DNA of 47,318 nucleotides from JAYVYM01 sp046593925 (GTDB lineage Bacteria > Actinomycetota > Actinomycetes > Mycobacteriales > SCTD01): positions 1 to 47,318 of the forward strand of contig JBKJQN010000027.1 of assembly GCA_046593925.1 (NCBI GenBank), read 5' to 3'. Positions 15,096-23,825 of the stretch are shown here, piece by piece (the stretch's first letter is position 1; each line of letters begins with the position of its first letter). A program made the translations under genes and the position numbers. Under the pieces are notes generated by a model. It worked only from the letters and a program-made list of their open reading frames with translations. It had not been told where the DNA came from and did not search any database.

Positions 15096-16778
15096 ATGCC
15101 CCAGTTCGTGTACCAGATGCAGAAGGTCCGCAAAGCCGTCGGCGACAAAGTGATCCTCGACGACGTCACCCTGGCCTTCCTCCCCGGGGCCAAGATCGGT
15201 GTCGTCGGGCCCAACGGCGCGGGCAAGTCGACGGTGCTGAAGATGATGGCCGGCTTGGACCAGCCGTCCAACGGCGACGCGAAGCTGACGCCCGGCTACT
15301 CGGTCGGCATGCTCATGCAGGAGCCGAAGCTGGACGACAGCAAGACCGTCCGCGAGAACGTCGAGGACGGCGTCAAGATCATCCGTGACGTCATGCTCCG
15401 CTACGAGGAGCTCAACGAGAAGATGGGCGCGCCCGACGCCGACTACGAAAAGATCCTGGAGGAGCAGGCCCCGCTGCTCGACCAGATCGAGGCCGCGAAC
15501 GCCTGGGAGCTCGACAGCCAGATCGAGCAGGCCATGGACGCGCTGCGCTGTCCGCCGCCCGACGAGGCTGTCACCCACCTGTCCGGCGGTGAGCGCCGCC
15601 GCGTGGCGCTGTGCAAGCTGCTGCTGGAGGCGCCCGACCTGCTGCTGCTGGACGAGCCGACCAACCACCTGGACGCCGAGAGCGTCGAGTGGCTGGAGAA
15701 CCACCTGTCGCGGTACGCCGGGGCCGTGCTGGCGGTGACCCACGACAGGTACTTCCTCGACAACGTCGCGCAGTGGATCCTCGAGCTCGACCGCGGCCGC
15801 GCATACCCGTACGAAGGTAACTACTCCGTGTACCTGGAGAAGAAGCAGGAACGACTCGCGATCCAGGGCAAGAAGGACGCCAAACTCTCCCGCCGCCTCA
15901 AGGACGAGCTCGAGTGGGTCCGGCAGAACGCCAAGGGCCGGCAGACCAAGAGCAAGAGCCGCCTCGCGCGCTACGAGGAGATGGCCACCGAGGCCGAGAA
16001 GACCAGGAAGCTGGACTTCGAGGAGATCCAGATCCCGGCCGGTCCACGGCTCGGCTCCGTCGTGATCGAGGCCAAGACGCTGCGGAAGGGGTTCGGCGAC
16101 CGGGTCCTCATCGACGGCCTGTCCTTTGACCTGCCCCGCGGCGGGATCATCGGGATCATCGGCCCGAACGGCGTCGGCAAGACGACGCTGTTCAAGACGA
16201 TCGTCGGGCTCGAGAAGGCCGATGCCGGCGAGGTCCGCGTCGGTGAGACGGTGAAGCTGTCCTACGTCGACCAGGACCGCAGCGGCCTGGACGGTACGAA
16301 GACCGTGTGGGAGACCGTCTCGGACGGGCTGGACTACATCCAGGTCGGCAACCAGGAGATGCCTAGCCGTGCGTACATCGGTGCGTTCGGCTTCAAAGGG
16401 CCGGACCAGCAGAAGAAGGCCGAGATCCTGTCCGGCGGGGAGCGCAACCGGTTGAACCTGGCGATGACGCTGAAGCAGGGCGGCAACGTCCTGCTGCTCG
16501 ACGAGCCGACCAACGACCTCGACGTCGAGACGCTCGGCTCCCTGGAGAACGCGCTGCTGGAGTTCCCCGGCTGCGCGGTGGTGATCAGCCACGACCGGTG
16601 GTTCCTCGACCGGGTCGCCACGCACATCCTGGCGTGGGAGGGCACCGACGCCGACCCGTCGCGCTGGCACTGGTTCGAGGGCAACTTCGAGTCGTACGAG
16701 AAGAACAAGATCCAGCGCATGGGCCAGGACGCCGCCCGCCCGCACCGCGTCACCTACCGCAAGCTCACCCGCGACTGA
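15096..16778 (+). CDS. ettA: ABC-F ATPase EttA (energy-dependent translational throttle)
   Basis: Soluble ABC-F protein of 560 residues that acts at the ribosomal E site and gates entry into elongation according to ATP/ADP ratio. Two complete nucleotide-binding domains are present: Walker A GPNGAGKST and GPNGVGKTT, signatures LSGGERRRVAL and LSGGERNRLNLA, and Walker B LLLLDEPTNHLDA and LLLDEPTNDLDV. The inter-domain linker is charged and helical (KDELEWVRQNAKGRQTKSK), the P-site-tRNA interaction motif region. The start MPQFVYQMQKVRK and length match E. coli EttA (555). No transmembrane segment. It is encoded 118 bp after the SSB gene. Confidence 0.97.
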   Translation: MPQFVYQMQKVRKAVGDKVILDDVTLAFLPGAKIGVVGPNGAGKSTVLKMMAGLDQPSNGDAKLTPGYSVGMLMQEPKLDDSKTVRENVEDGVKIIRDVMLRYEELNEKMGAPDADYEKILEEQAPLLDQIEAANAWELDSQIEQAMDALRCPPPDEAVTHLSGGERRRVALCKLLLEAPDLLLLDEPTNHLDAESVEWLENHLSRYAGAVLAVTHDRYFLDNVAQWILELDRGRAYPYEGNYSVYLEKKQERLAIQGKKDAKLSRRLKDELEWVRQNAKGRQTKSKSRLARYEEMATEAEKTRKLDFEEIQIPAGPRLGSVVIEAKTLRKGFGDRVLIDGLSFDLPRGGIIGIIGPNGVGKTTLFKTIVGLEKADAGEVRVGETVKLSYVDQDRSGLDGTKTVWETVSDGLDYIQVGNQEMPSRAYIGAFGFKGPDQQKKAEILSGGERNRLNLAMTLKQGGNVLLLDEPTNDLDVETLGSLENALLEFPGCAVVISHDRWFLDRVATHILAWEGTDADPSRWHWFEGNFESYEKNKIQRMGQDAARPHRVTYRKLTRD

Positions 16779-17128
16779 GCACGCCTGCGCGCACGGCGAC
16801 CTCGACGGCCTCGCTCGCTCTCGGGGCTGCTGTCGTGCTCAGCGTGGTCGTGCTGTTCGCGCCAAGCGCGGGCGACGGCTCGCTGCCGTTTCCGCAGGCC
16901 GACAAGCTTGTGCACGCCGGGCTGTTCGCGCTGCTCGCGGCGACCGGGCGCTGGCGATGTGGGCCAGTCACGGCGGTGCTGGTGGCGGTCTGTGCGTACG
17001 CCCCGCTCAGCGAGGTCGTCCAGGCGGTGCTGCTGCCGCACCGTGACGGGGACTGGCGTGACGTCGCCGCCGACCTGCTGGGCGTCGCCCTCGGTTGGCT
17101 CGCGGCCGGCCGCCTGCAACGCGACTGA
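16775..17128 (+). CDS. VanZ-like small membrane protein
   Basis: A frame of about 97-117 residues with hydrophobic segments (LALGAAVVLSVVVLFAP, HAGLFALLAATGRW, VTAVLVAVCAYAPLSEVVQAVL, AADLLGVALGWLAAG) and the VanZ-type motifs ADKLVHAGLFALLA and SEVVQAVLLPHRDGDWRDVAADLLG. The start is unresolved. The first in-frame ATG/GTG/TTG after ettA is GTG 16835, which removes part of helix 1; a CTG at 16775 overlapping the ettA stop would keep it; upstream GTGs lie deep in ettA. I give the longest sensible extent. Function unknown; some VanZ proteins affect lipoglycopeptide resistance, most are uncharacterised. Confidence 0.72.
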   Translation: MSTPARTATSTASLALGAAVVLSVVVLFAPSAGDGSLPFPQADKLVHAGLFALLAATGRWRCGPVTAVLVAVCAYAPLSEVVQAVLLPHRDGDWRDVAADLLGVALGWLAAGRLQRD

Positions 17129-17165
17129 CCCGTTCGGGCAGCGCCCCGCTCGCCTCCCCTTGGTT

Positions 17166-17265
17166 GGTGCACCTCCCCTTCGGGAGTGCACGTCTGGGGC
17201 CTTGCGAAGTGCACCTTCGAAGGGGAAGTGCACCATCGAAGGGGAGGTAAACTGCCGAAGGGGAC
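17166..17265. repeat. Inverted/direct AAGGGG-GTGCAC repeat, likely bidirectional terminator
   Basis: Arms 17166-17191 and 17209-17234 are inverted copies matching at 22 of 26 positions and can form a long hairpin. Each contains two GTGCAC hexamers and a CCCCTTCG or CGAAGGGG block. The right arm is followed by two more direct CGAAGGGG units at about 20-bp spacing (near 17236 and 17256). It lies between the convergent VanZ-like and haemoglobin genes. A related structure occurs at 38781-38857, also between convergent genes. Confidence 0.75.
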
Positions 17266-17276
17266 GGGGCGGGGCG

Positions 17277-17642
17277 TTAGCGGGGGACGTTGACCAGCGA
17301 CTCGGCGGCCCGCGACAGGTGCTCCCAGATCGCGGTACGGGCGCGCTCGTCGACGTCGAGGCGCGCCACCGCCTCCTGCATGTGCGACAGCCAGGCGTCC
17401 CGCTCGCGTTCGCCGATCCGCCAGGTGACGTGCCGCATCCGTAGCCGGGGGTGGCCGCGCTCCTCGGAGTAGGTCGTCGGGCCGCCCCAGTACTGCACCA
17501 GGAACATCCGCAGGCGGCGCTTCGCGGGCTCGAGGTCCTCGCCGACGTACAGGGGCCGCAGGACGGGATCGTCGGCCACCCCGGCGTAGAAGTCGTCGAC
17601 GAGTTGGCGGAAGACCGCTTCCCCGCCGACCAGCTCGTACAA
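17277..17642 (-). CDS. glbO: Group II truncated haemoglobin (HbO type)
   Basis: 2-over-2 haem protein of about 121 residues binding O2/NO in the cytoplasm. It is very close to the mycobacterial HbO pattern: YELVGGEAVFRQLVDDFYA, FLVQYWGGPTTYSEERGHPR, LRMRH with the proximal His F8, Tyr at CD1 (RPLYVGEDL) and Trp at G8 (ERDAWLSHM). The start is unclear: the codon before YELVGG is TTG (17642), and a CTG at 17654 would overlap the TGA of the upstream epimerase gene; no ATG or GTG fits. Either way the gene follows the epimerase with an overlap or a very short gap and is translationally coupled to it. Confidence 0.93.
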   Translation of the reverse strand: MYELVGGEAVFRQLVDDFYAGVADDPVLRPLYVGEDLEPAKRRLRMFLVQYWGGPTTYSEERGHPRLRMRHVTWRIGERERDAWLSHMQEAVARLDVDERARTAIWEHLSRAAESLVNVPR

Positions 17643-17650
17643 GGACTCGC

Positions 17651-19132
17651 TCAGCGCACTGCCTTCCGGGTCGCCCCGGCGCGTTCGGCGGCACCGGTGA
17701 TGTTGCGCATCATCCCCCCGAAGACCACGCCGTGGAACGGCGCGACCGACCACCAGTACGCCTGACCGGCGAGACCGCGCGGGGAGAAGATCGCGCGCTG
17801 GTGGAACACCGTGCGGCCCTCGGTCCCTTCCACGCTCAGCTCCAGCCAGGCGACGCCCGGCAGCTTCATCTCCGCCCGCAGCCGGAGCAGCTGGCCCGGG
17901 ATGATCTCCTCGACCCGCCACCAGTCGAGCGACTCGCCGACGTACAGGGTGTGCGGGTCGCGGCGGCCGCGGCGCAGGCCGACACCACCGACCAGCCGGT
18001 CCAGCAGGCCTCGCACCGCCCAGGCCAGCGGGAAGGAGTACCAGCCGTTCTCGCCGCCGATCCCCTCGATGACCTGCCACAGATCTGCCGGCTTGGCGTC
18101 GACGGCCCGCCGGCGGTCGTCCTCGTACAGCGAGCCGCCGGCCCAGTCGGGGTCGGTGGGAAGCGGATCGGACGGCGCACCGGGCCAACTCGCCGAGGAC
18201 CAGCGGGTCTCGACGGCCGCCTCGCGGACCCGCTGCAGGGCGAACCGGACGGCTTCGTCGAAGCCGAGCAAGCCCTCCGGTGGGTCGGGGACCAGGCCCT
18301 TGATGTCGTGCTCGGAGCAGACCACCTCGTTGATCAGCGAGAGCACCAGCGGTTTGGCGAGCGCAGCCGGCACCGGCGTGACGATGTTGACCCAGTGGCC
18401 CGAAAGTCGGGGCGAGAGCAGCGGGACGGGCACGATCACGCGCTTGCGCAGCCCGGCCGCGGCGGCATAACGCTGCATCATCTGCACGTACGTCAGGACC
18501 TCGTCGCCGCCGATGTCGAAGCGCCGCGAGACCTCGGGCGGCAGCGCGGCACAGGCGACCAGGTAGCGCAGGACGTCGCGCACCGCGATCGGCTGGATCC
18601 GGGTGCCCACCCACTTCGGTGTGATCATCGCCGGCAGCCGCTCGGTGAGGTAGCGCAGCATCTCGAACGACGCCGACCCGCTGCCGATGATGACCGCGGC
18701 CTGCAGGACGGCGGTCGGCACGCCGCTGTCGAGCAGCACCTGGCCGACCTCGTGCCGCGAGCGCAGGTGCGGGCTCAGCTCCTGGTCGGTAGGGACGAGC
18801 CCGCCCAGATAGACGATCCGGCCCACCCGGGCAACCCGGCAGGCATCAGCGAAAGCCTGCGCTGCCCGGCGGTCGGTGTCCTCGAACTCGCCGGCACCGA
18901 TCGAGTGCACCAGGTAGTACGCGACGTCGACCCCCGTGAGCGCGGGCCCGAGCGACGCCGGGTCGAGCGCGTCGGCCTCGACCACCTCGACGTCTCCGGC
19001 CCAGGGCACGTCGCGCAGTCGGCCGGCGCTGCGCGTCATCGCGCGCACCTGGTGACCCTCGGCGAGCAGCCGCGGCACCAGGCGCCCGCCGATGTAGCCG
19101 GTCGCGCCGGTGACGAGCGAGGTGGGAGGCAC
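17651..19132 (-). CDS. NAD(P)-binding epimerase with C-terminal DUF2867-type domain
   Basis: A 493-residue two-part protein. The N-terminal half (1-~290) is an extended SDR/NmrA-type Rossmann domain: SLVTGATGYIGGRLVPRLLAEGH, VDVAYYLVHSIG, and VYLGGLVP where a catalytic Ser/Tyr might be expected. The C-terminal half (~310-490) is a DUF2867-like lipid/steroid-fold domain: LWQVIEGIGGENGWYSFPLAWAVRG and WWRVEEIIPGQLLRLRAEMKLPG. This fusion is widespread in actinomycetes but its substrate is not established. It leads directly into the truncated haemoglobin gene, so a redox link is possible. ATG 19132 precedes the standard glycine motif. Confidence 0.9.
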   Translation of the reverse strand: MPPTSLVTGATGYIGGRLVPRLLAEGHQVRAMTRSAGRLRDVPWAGDVEVVEADALDPASLGPALTGVDVAYYLVHSIGAGEFEDTDRRAAQAFADACRVARVGRIVYLGGLVPTDQELSPHLRSRHEVGQVLLDSGVPTAVLQAAVIIGSGSASFEMLRYLTERLPAMITPKWVGTRIQPIAVRDVLRYLVACAALPPEVSRRFDIGGDEVLTYVQMMQRYAAAAGLRKRVIVPVPLLSPRLSGHWVNIVTPVPAALAKPLVLSLINEVVCSEHDIKGLVPDPPEGLLGFDEAVRFALQRVREAAVETRWSSASWPGAPSDPLPTDPDWAGGSLYEDDRRRAVDAKPADLWQVIEGIGGENGWYSFPLAWAVRGLLDRLVGGVGLRRGRRDPHTLYVGESLDWWRVEEIIPGQLLRLRAEMKLPGVAWLELSVEGTEGRTVFHQRAIFSPRGLAGQAYWWSVAPFHGVVFGGMMRNITGAAERAGATRKAVR

Positions 19133-19175
19133 GGGAGCAGTCTCGCTCAGCCGCCCGGCCGCGTCCCGTTCAGCC

Positions 19176-21203
19176 TCAGGTGCCCGGCTGCAGCCCGGTG
19201 TGGGCGGCGAGGAAGGCCAGCAGGTCGACGCTCAGCCCGACCGTGCGTGAGACCGAGCGGGCGCCGTGCCCGACGTCGCGCTCGTCGCGCAGCAGGACGG
19301 GCCGGCCCGACGACGTCGCGTACTGCAGCGCCGCACAGGTCTTGCGCGCGTGCAGCGGATCGACGCGGGAGTCGCCGTCGAACACCGTGAACAGCACCGC
19401 TGGGTACGCCGCGCCGTCGCGTACGTGGTGGTACGGCGAGTACGACAGCAGCCAGCCGAGCTCGACCGGGTCGGCCGCGGTGCCGTACTCGTCGTTCCAG
19501 GTCCGGCCGAGGCCGAACAGCTCGTAGCGCGCCATGTCCAGCAGGGGGGCGCTGCAGACCACCGCGGCGTACGCCGAGGGCCGCTGCGTGAGGGCCGCCC
19601 CGACCAGCAGCCCGCCGTTGGAGCCGCCATAGATGCCCAGCTGCCCGGGTGTCGTCCAGCCGCCGGCCACCAGCGCGTCGGCGACGGCGGCGAAGTCGTC
19701 GAAGACGTGCTGCTTGTGCTCGCGCATCCCGTCGCGGTGCCACGCCTCGCCCTCCTCCGAGCCGCCGCGCAGGTTGGCCACAACCCACACGCCGCCCGCG
19801 GCGACCCACGCGAGGGCGGTGGCGGTGTACGCCGGCGTGAGGGGCACTGCAAAGCCGCCGTAGCCGTACAGCACGGTCGGCCGCGGCCGGTCCGGCTGGG
19901 CGACCGGGCCGAGCACCTGCGCGCGCACGGTCGTGCCGTCGGCGGACGTCACCTCGACCAGCCGGGCGTGCACGGGCGGCAGGTCGGCGCGCCCCGGGGC
20001 GTCCTCCCAGAGCGTCAGCTGGCCGGTACGCCCGTCGAAGCGGTGCACCCGAGGTGGGCTGGTGGTGTCGGTCCAGCCCAGCCAGAGCTCCGAGCCACCC
20101 TCGGGGTGGCCGGACAGCCCGCCCACCGTGCCGAGGCCGGGCAGCTCCACGGCTGTCCCGTCGACGGTGACCTCGCTGACGGCGTGCCGGCTGCGCAGCA
20201 CCACCAGCCGGCCGTCGTCGAGCTGCTCGACGTCCTCCAACACCGCCTCGGGGTCCTCGGGCACCAGCGTCGTCCAGTCCTGCGGGGCGGCGGGGTCCGC
20301 GACACAGAGCCTGCCGCGCGGCGCGTCGGCGTCGGTGAGCAGCCACAGCCGGCCGTCGCGCGCCACCCAGGCCGAGCACTTCGCGTCGACGCCGACCTGC
20401 ACCTCGGCCGGCGGCCCACCGGCGACGAGGTCGATCAGCCAGACGTCGTCGCGAGGCGCGGTGCCGGCGCTCGCGCTGACGACGAGCCATCGGCCGTCCA
20501 GCGACACCGTGCAGCCGTAGTAGTTGGTGAGGTCCAGACCGGCGCCCCACACCTCGACGTCGTCGGCGGGGTCCGTGCCGACCAGATGCCGGTACACCCG
20601 GCGGTGGAACTGCTCCTCGCCGGGAGGCACCAGGCTCGGGGCGAGCCGGCGTACGTAGAACAGCGCGTCGCCGCCGGGCAGCCAGGCGACGGGGGAGTAC
20701 CGGCAACGGTCGATCGGCCCGTCGACGACCGCACCGGTGGCCACGTCGAGCACCCGCAGCAGCGACTCCTCGTCACCACCGCTCGACAGCTGGTACGCCA
20801 GCAGTCGGCCCTCCTTGCTCGGCGCCCACCCGTCGAGCGTCGTCGCGCCCGACGGGTCGACCGTCATCACGTCCAGCAGCACCCGCGCCGTCCCGTCGCC
20901 GTCGCGGGTCCACAGGACGGCGTGCTCCCCACCGGGCTCGCGGCGCAGCCAGAACGGCCGGCCGGCCCGCCACGCCGGCGCGCCCACCGAACCGGCAGCG
21001 AGCAGCCGCCCGAGCTGGCTCCTCAGCGCCTCCCGGCCGGGTAGCGCCGCCAGCTCCTCGGCGGCCAGGGCGTCCTGCACCTGCCGCCACGCGACGGTCT
21101 CGGGGGAGGTGACGTCCTCCAGCCAGCGGTACGGGTCGGCGACCGCAGTGCCGAACAGGTCATCGACAATGTCGTCGCGCGGGGCGTCGGGGTAGCGGAG
21201 CAC
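19176..21203 (-). CDS. Prolyl oligopeptidase family serine peptidase
   Basis: S9A-family peptidase of 675 residues that cleaves short peptides, typically after proline, in the cytoplasm (no signal peptide). The N-terminus YPDAPRDDIVDDLFGTAVAD followed by PYRWLED is the family start and a seven-bladed propeller follows. The alpha/beta-hydrolase end has nucleophile Ser528 in GGSNGG, Asp in GDSRVDPLHARK and His in DVGHGARS. Length fits prolyl endopeptidase (about 680-710). GTG 21203 was chosen because it directly precedes the conserved start; the frame continues to 21425 without similarity. It ends 43 bp from the epimerase start and is probably transcribed with it. Confidence 0.95.
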   Translation of the reverse strand: MLRYPDAPRDDIVDDLFGTAVADPYRWLEDVTSPETVAWRQVQDALAAEELAALPGREALRSQLGRLLAAGSVGAPAWRAGRPFWLRREPGGEHAVLWTRDGDGTARVLLDVMTVDPSGATTLDGWAPSKEGRLLAYQLSSGGDEESLLRVLDVATGAVVDGPIDRCRYSPVAWLPGGDALFYVRRLAPSLVPPGEEQFHRRVYRHLVGTDPADDVEVWGAGLDLTNYYGCTVSLDGRWLVVSASAGTAPRDDVWLIDLVAGGPPAEVQVGVDAKCSAWVARDGRLWLLTDADAPRGRLCVADPAAPQDWTTLVPEDPEAVLEDVEQLDDGRLVVLRSRHAVSEVTVDGTAVELPGLGTVGGLSGHPEGGSELWLGWTDTTSPPRVHRFDGRTGQLTLWEDAPGRADLPPVHARLVEVTSADGTTVRAQVLGPVAQPDRPRPTVLYGYGGFAVPLTPAYTATALAWVAAGGVWVVANLRGGSEEGEAWHRDGMREHKQHVFDDFAAVADALVAGGWTTPGQLGIYGGSNGGLLVGAALTQRPSAYAAVVCSAPLLDMARYELFGLGRTWNDEYGTAADPVELGWLLSYSPYHHVRDGAAYPAVLFTVFDGDSRVDPLHARKTCAALQYATSSGRPVLLRDERDVGHGARSVSRTVGLSVDLLAFLAAHTGLQPGT

Positions 21204-21384
21204 GCCCGCAACGCTAGGACAGGACGCCGAGCCCCCCGACCGCCGGCCGGGCCCGCTGGTGACCCGGACAGCGTGATCGTCGACACCAGCGTGTCGTGAG
21301 CCCGAAGCCCGGCTGGGCCCGGCAGGTCCACCCGGCGCCGGCCCCCGACTGCCCGGGCCGCCGACCGCCTCACACCGCCGGGCC

Positions 21385-21813
21385 TCACGACGCGAGCAGC
21401 AGCATCGCCGCGGCGCAGGCGGCACCGGCCGTCCAGGCAGCGGTACGCAGCCAGTTGGTCGCGACCAGCCGCCGGGCGAGGCGGTTGTCGTAGGGCTGCA
21501 GGCGGCCGTGCAGCGGCACCGACGAGAGCACGGTCACCGCGACCGTCACCAGGCCGAGTGCGGCGGCGAGCAGCACCAGGGGCAGCGGGACACCGTCCGG
21601 GCGCCCGAGCAGCAGCAGGCCCAGCGTCAGGCCCTGCGCAGCCCAGGGCAGCACGACCACGGCGGCCAGGGCGCGGCTGTGCGCGGCGTGGAAGGCCGAC
21701 CACGCGGGTGTCGGGCCGACGATCAGGAAGCCCGGGTAGATGACGAGCTGCACGACCCAGACGAGTCCGGTGAGGTAGCTGACGGCCACCAGGTGCACGA
21801 CGAGCAGGGCCAC
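21385..21813 (-). CDS. Small four-helix membrane protein
   Basis: A 142-residue integral membrane protein with about four hydrophobic helices: LLVVHLVAVSYLTGLVWVVQ, ALAAVVVLPWAAQGLTLGLL, LPLVLLAAALGLVTVAVTVL and the C-terminal AAWTAGAACAAAMLLLAS. Conserved-looking polar features are VIYPGF in loop 1, the HAAHSR segment, SVPLHGRL and ATNWLRTAAWT, a pattern seen in uncharacterised membrane proteins of several phyla. The His residues at helix ends could bind metal or haem, but this is untested. The 181-bp gap to the peptidase gene and divergence from the HNH gene suggest its own promoter. Confidence 0.8.
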   Translation of the reverse strand: MALLVVHLVAVSYLTGLVWVVQLVIYPGFLIVGPTPAWSAFHAAHSRALAAVVVLPWAAQGLTLGLLLLGRPDGVPLPLVLLAAALGLVTVAVTVLSSVPLHGRLQPYDNRLARRLVATNWLRTAAWTAGAACAAAMLLLAS

Positions 21814-21887
21814 CGGGTGATCGTCGGCCGCAGCGGTCCGTGGCGCATCCCGGCCGGATCGGCCACACTCCGCCCGAGGAGGGCTGG

Positions 21888-22412
21888 ATGGCCGAGGCGC
21901 TGGTGCTCAACGCGACCTACGAGCCGCTGTGCGTGGTGCCGGGGCGCCGCGCCGTCGTGCTGGTGCTCACCGACAAGGCCGTGGCGGTCGCCGGCACCGA
22001 CGACGTCCTGCACAGCCCGCGCAGCAACCTGCCGGTGCCGTCCGTCGTACGCCTCACCCGGTACGTCCGGGTGCCCCACCGGCCCACCGTGCCGCTGACC
22101 CGCAAGGCGGTGTTCGCCCGCGACGGCGGCCGGTGCGTCTACTGCCACGCGCCGGCGACCAGCCTGGACCACGTGGTGCCCAAGAGCCGCGGTGGCCCGC
22201 ACACCTGGGACAACGTCGTGTCGGCGTGCGGGCGCTGCAACCACGCGAAGGCCGACCGGGCGGTCGCCGAGATGGGCTGGCGGCTGCGCCGGCAGCCCTC
22301 GGCCCCGATCGGGGCCGCCTGGCGGGTCGTGGGCGCGCGGCGCCTCGACCCACGCTGGCGGCCGTTCCTGGACGGCCTGCCCGACCTGGATGCGCTCGAG
22401 GAGCCCGCCTGA
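21888..22412 (+). CDS. HNH endonuclease
   Basis: A 174-residue HNH nuclease of the small actinobacterial type. The core is at about 75-125: VFARDGGRCVYCHAP (first CxxC), SLDHVVPKSRGG (catalytic His after Asp), WDNVVSACGRCNHAKADR (Asn, second CxxC and final His). The N-terminal LVLNATYEPLCVVPGRRAVV is the standard leader of this group. ATG 21888 has GAGGAGG upstream. These single-copy chromosomal genes are conserved across actinomycetes and usually are not part of a restriction system; no methylase or specificity gene is nearby. Biological role unknown. Confidence 0.93.
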   Translation: MAEALVLNATYEPLCVVPGRRAVVLVLTDKAVAVAGTDDVLHSPRSNLPVPSVVRLTRYVRVPHRPTVPLTRKAVFARDGGRCVYCHAPATSLDHVVPKSRGGPHTWDNVVSACGRCNHAKADRAVAEMGWRLRRQPSAPIGAAWRVVGARRLDPRWRPFLDGLPDLDALEEPA

Positions 22413-22430
22413 GACCAGTACGGTCCGGGC

Positions 22431-23825
22431 ATGGCGCAGCTGCACGACCTCACCGCCCTGGAGCAGGGCGCGGCCGTCCGCGCCGGTGCGGTTTCGCCGG
22501 CCGAGCTGGTCGAGCACTACGCCGCCCGGATCGCCCGGCTCGACGGTGAGCTCGGTGCCTTCGTGACGCTCACGGTTGAGGCGGCCCGCGTCCGGGCCGC
22601 CGGGCCGCTGCCGGACGGCCCACTCGCGGGCGTACCGATCGGGATCAAGGACCTCAACCTGACGGCGGGGGTGCCGACGACCTTCGGCTCGCGGGCGATG
22701 GTGGGCTTCGTACCCGACGTGTCCGACCACGTCGTCGACAAGCTCCGCGAAGCCGGGACGGTGAGCCTGGGCAAGACCGCGACGCCGGAGTTCGGGCTGC
22801 CCTGCCACACCGAGACGACGGTCGGCCCGCCGACCCGCAACCCCTGGGACCTCTCGCTGTCGGCCGGCGGAAGCAGCGGCGGCGCCGGGGCAGCGGTCGC
22901 CGCCGGGCTGCTGCCGTTCGCGCAGGGCTCGGACGGTGGCGGGTCGCTGCGCATCCCCGGCAGCGTCAACGGCCTGGTCGGCCTGAAGGTCGCGCGCGGC
23001 CGGATCAGCGCCGGCCCGGTCGTCGGCGACATCACCGGGCTGGCCGGCAACGGGCCGCTCGCGCGCACCGTCCGCGACGCGGCCGCCCTGCTCGACGTGA
23101 TGGCCGGACCGATGCCCGGCGACCCGCACTGGGCGGCGCCGCCCGTCGACAGCTTCCTGTCGGCCTGCGACCGGCCGCCCGGCCGGCTGCGGATCGGCCG
23201 CACCCGTACCCCGGTTGTCGAGGGGGCGCAGGTGCACCCGCACGTCGTCGAGGCGTACGAGGCGGCCTCGGCGCTGCTCGCCGAGCTCGGCCACGACGTC
23301 GAGGACATCGACCCGCCGTACGGCCCGGAGCTCGTCCCGTCCTTCGAGGTGCTCTGGTCGGTCAGCGCCGCCGGCGTGCCGGTGCCGCCTGCGGCCGAGC
23401 ACCTGCTGCTGCCGCTGACCCGCTGGCTGCGCGAGCGCGGCCGCGCGACCTCGGCGACGCAGTTCACCGGCGCGGTGGCGGCGGTCCAGGCCGCGACCCG
23501 GGCGGGCGTCCGCGCGACGGCGGCGTACGACGTCCTGCTCCTGCCGACCCTGGCGCAGCCGCCCGCTCCGATCGGCTGGTTCAGCGAGACCGGCGACCCG
23601 GCCGAGGAGTTCGCCCGGATGAAGCGGTGGACGCCGTTCACGGCGGTGTTCAACGCCAGCGGGCAGCCGGCTGTCAGTCTGCCGCTGCACACCTCGCCCG
23701 ACGGTCTGCCGGTCGGCGTGATGCTGGTCGGCCGGCCCGCCGACGAGGTGACGCTGCTGGCCCTGTCGGCGCAGCTGGAGCAGGCCCGCCCGTGGCGCGA
23801 GCGGCACCCGCCGGCCTGGGCGTGA
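22431..23825 (+). CDS. Amidase signature family hydrolase
   Basis: Amidase of 464 residues with the Ser-cisSer-Lys triad: Lys73 in GIKDLN, cis-Ser148 in the AGGSSGGAGAAVAAG signature, and nucleophile Ser172 in DGGGSLRIPG. The 75- and 24-residue spacings match the family. No signal peptide, so it is cytosolic. Substrate cannot be told from sequence; a GatA role is unlikely because no gatB/gatC neighbours exist. It starts 18 bp after the HNH gene and its TGA overlaps the GTG of the acetyltransferase (GTGA), so amidase and acetyltransferase are translationally coupled. Confidence 0.94.
   Translation: MAQLHDLTALEQGAAVRAGAVSPAELVEHYAARIARLDGELGAFVTLTVEAARVRAAGPLPDGPLAGVPIGIKDLNLTAGVPTTFGSRAMVGFVPDVSDHVVDKLREAGTVSLGKTATPEFGLPCHTETTVGPPTRNPWDLSLSAGGSSGGAGAAVAAGLLPFAQGSDGGGSLRIPGSVNGLVGLKVARGRISAGPVVGDITGLAGNGPLARTVRDAAALLDVMAGPMPGDPHWAAPPVDSFLSACDRPPGRLRIGRTRTPVVEGAQVHPHVVEAYEAASALLAELGHDVEDIDPPYGPELVPSFEVLWSVSAAGVPVPPAAEHLLLPLTRWLRERGRATSATQFTGAVAAVQAATRAGVRATAAYDVLLLPTLAQPPAPIGWFSETGDPAEEFARMKRWTPFTAVFNASGQPAVSLPLHTSPDGLPVGVMLVGRPADEVTLLALSAQLEQARPWRERHPPAWA

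Noticed and set aside
21888..22412. HNH nuclease and the SNF2 helicase considered as parts of a defence system
   Set aside because: They are 14 kb apart, each sits among housekeeping genes, and no methylase, specificity or partner effector gene is adjacent.
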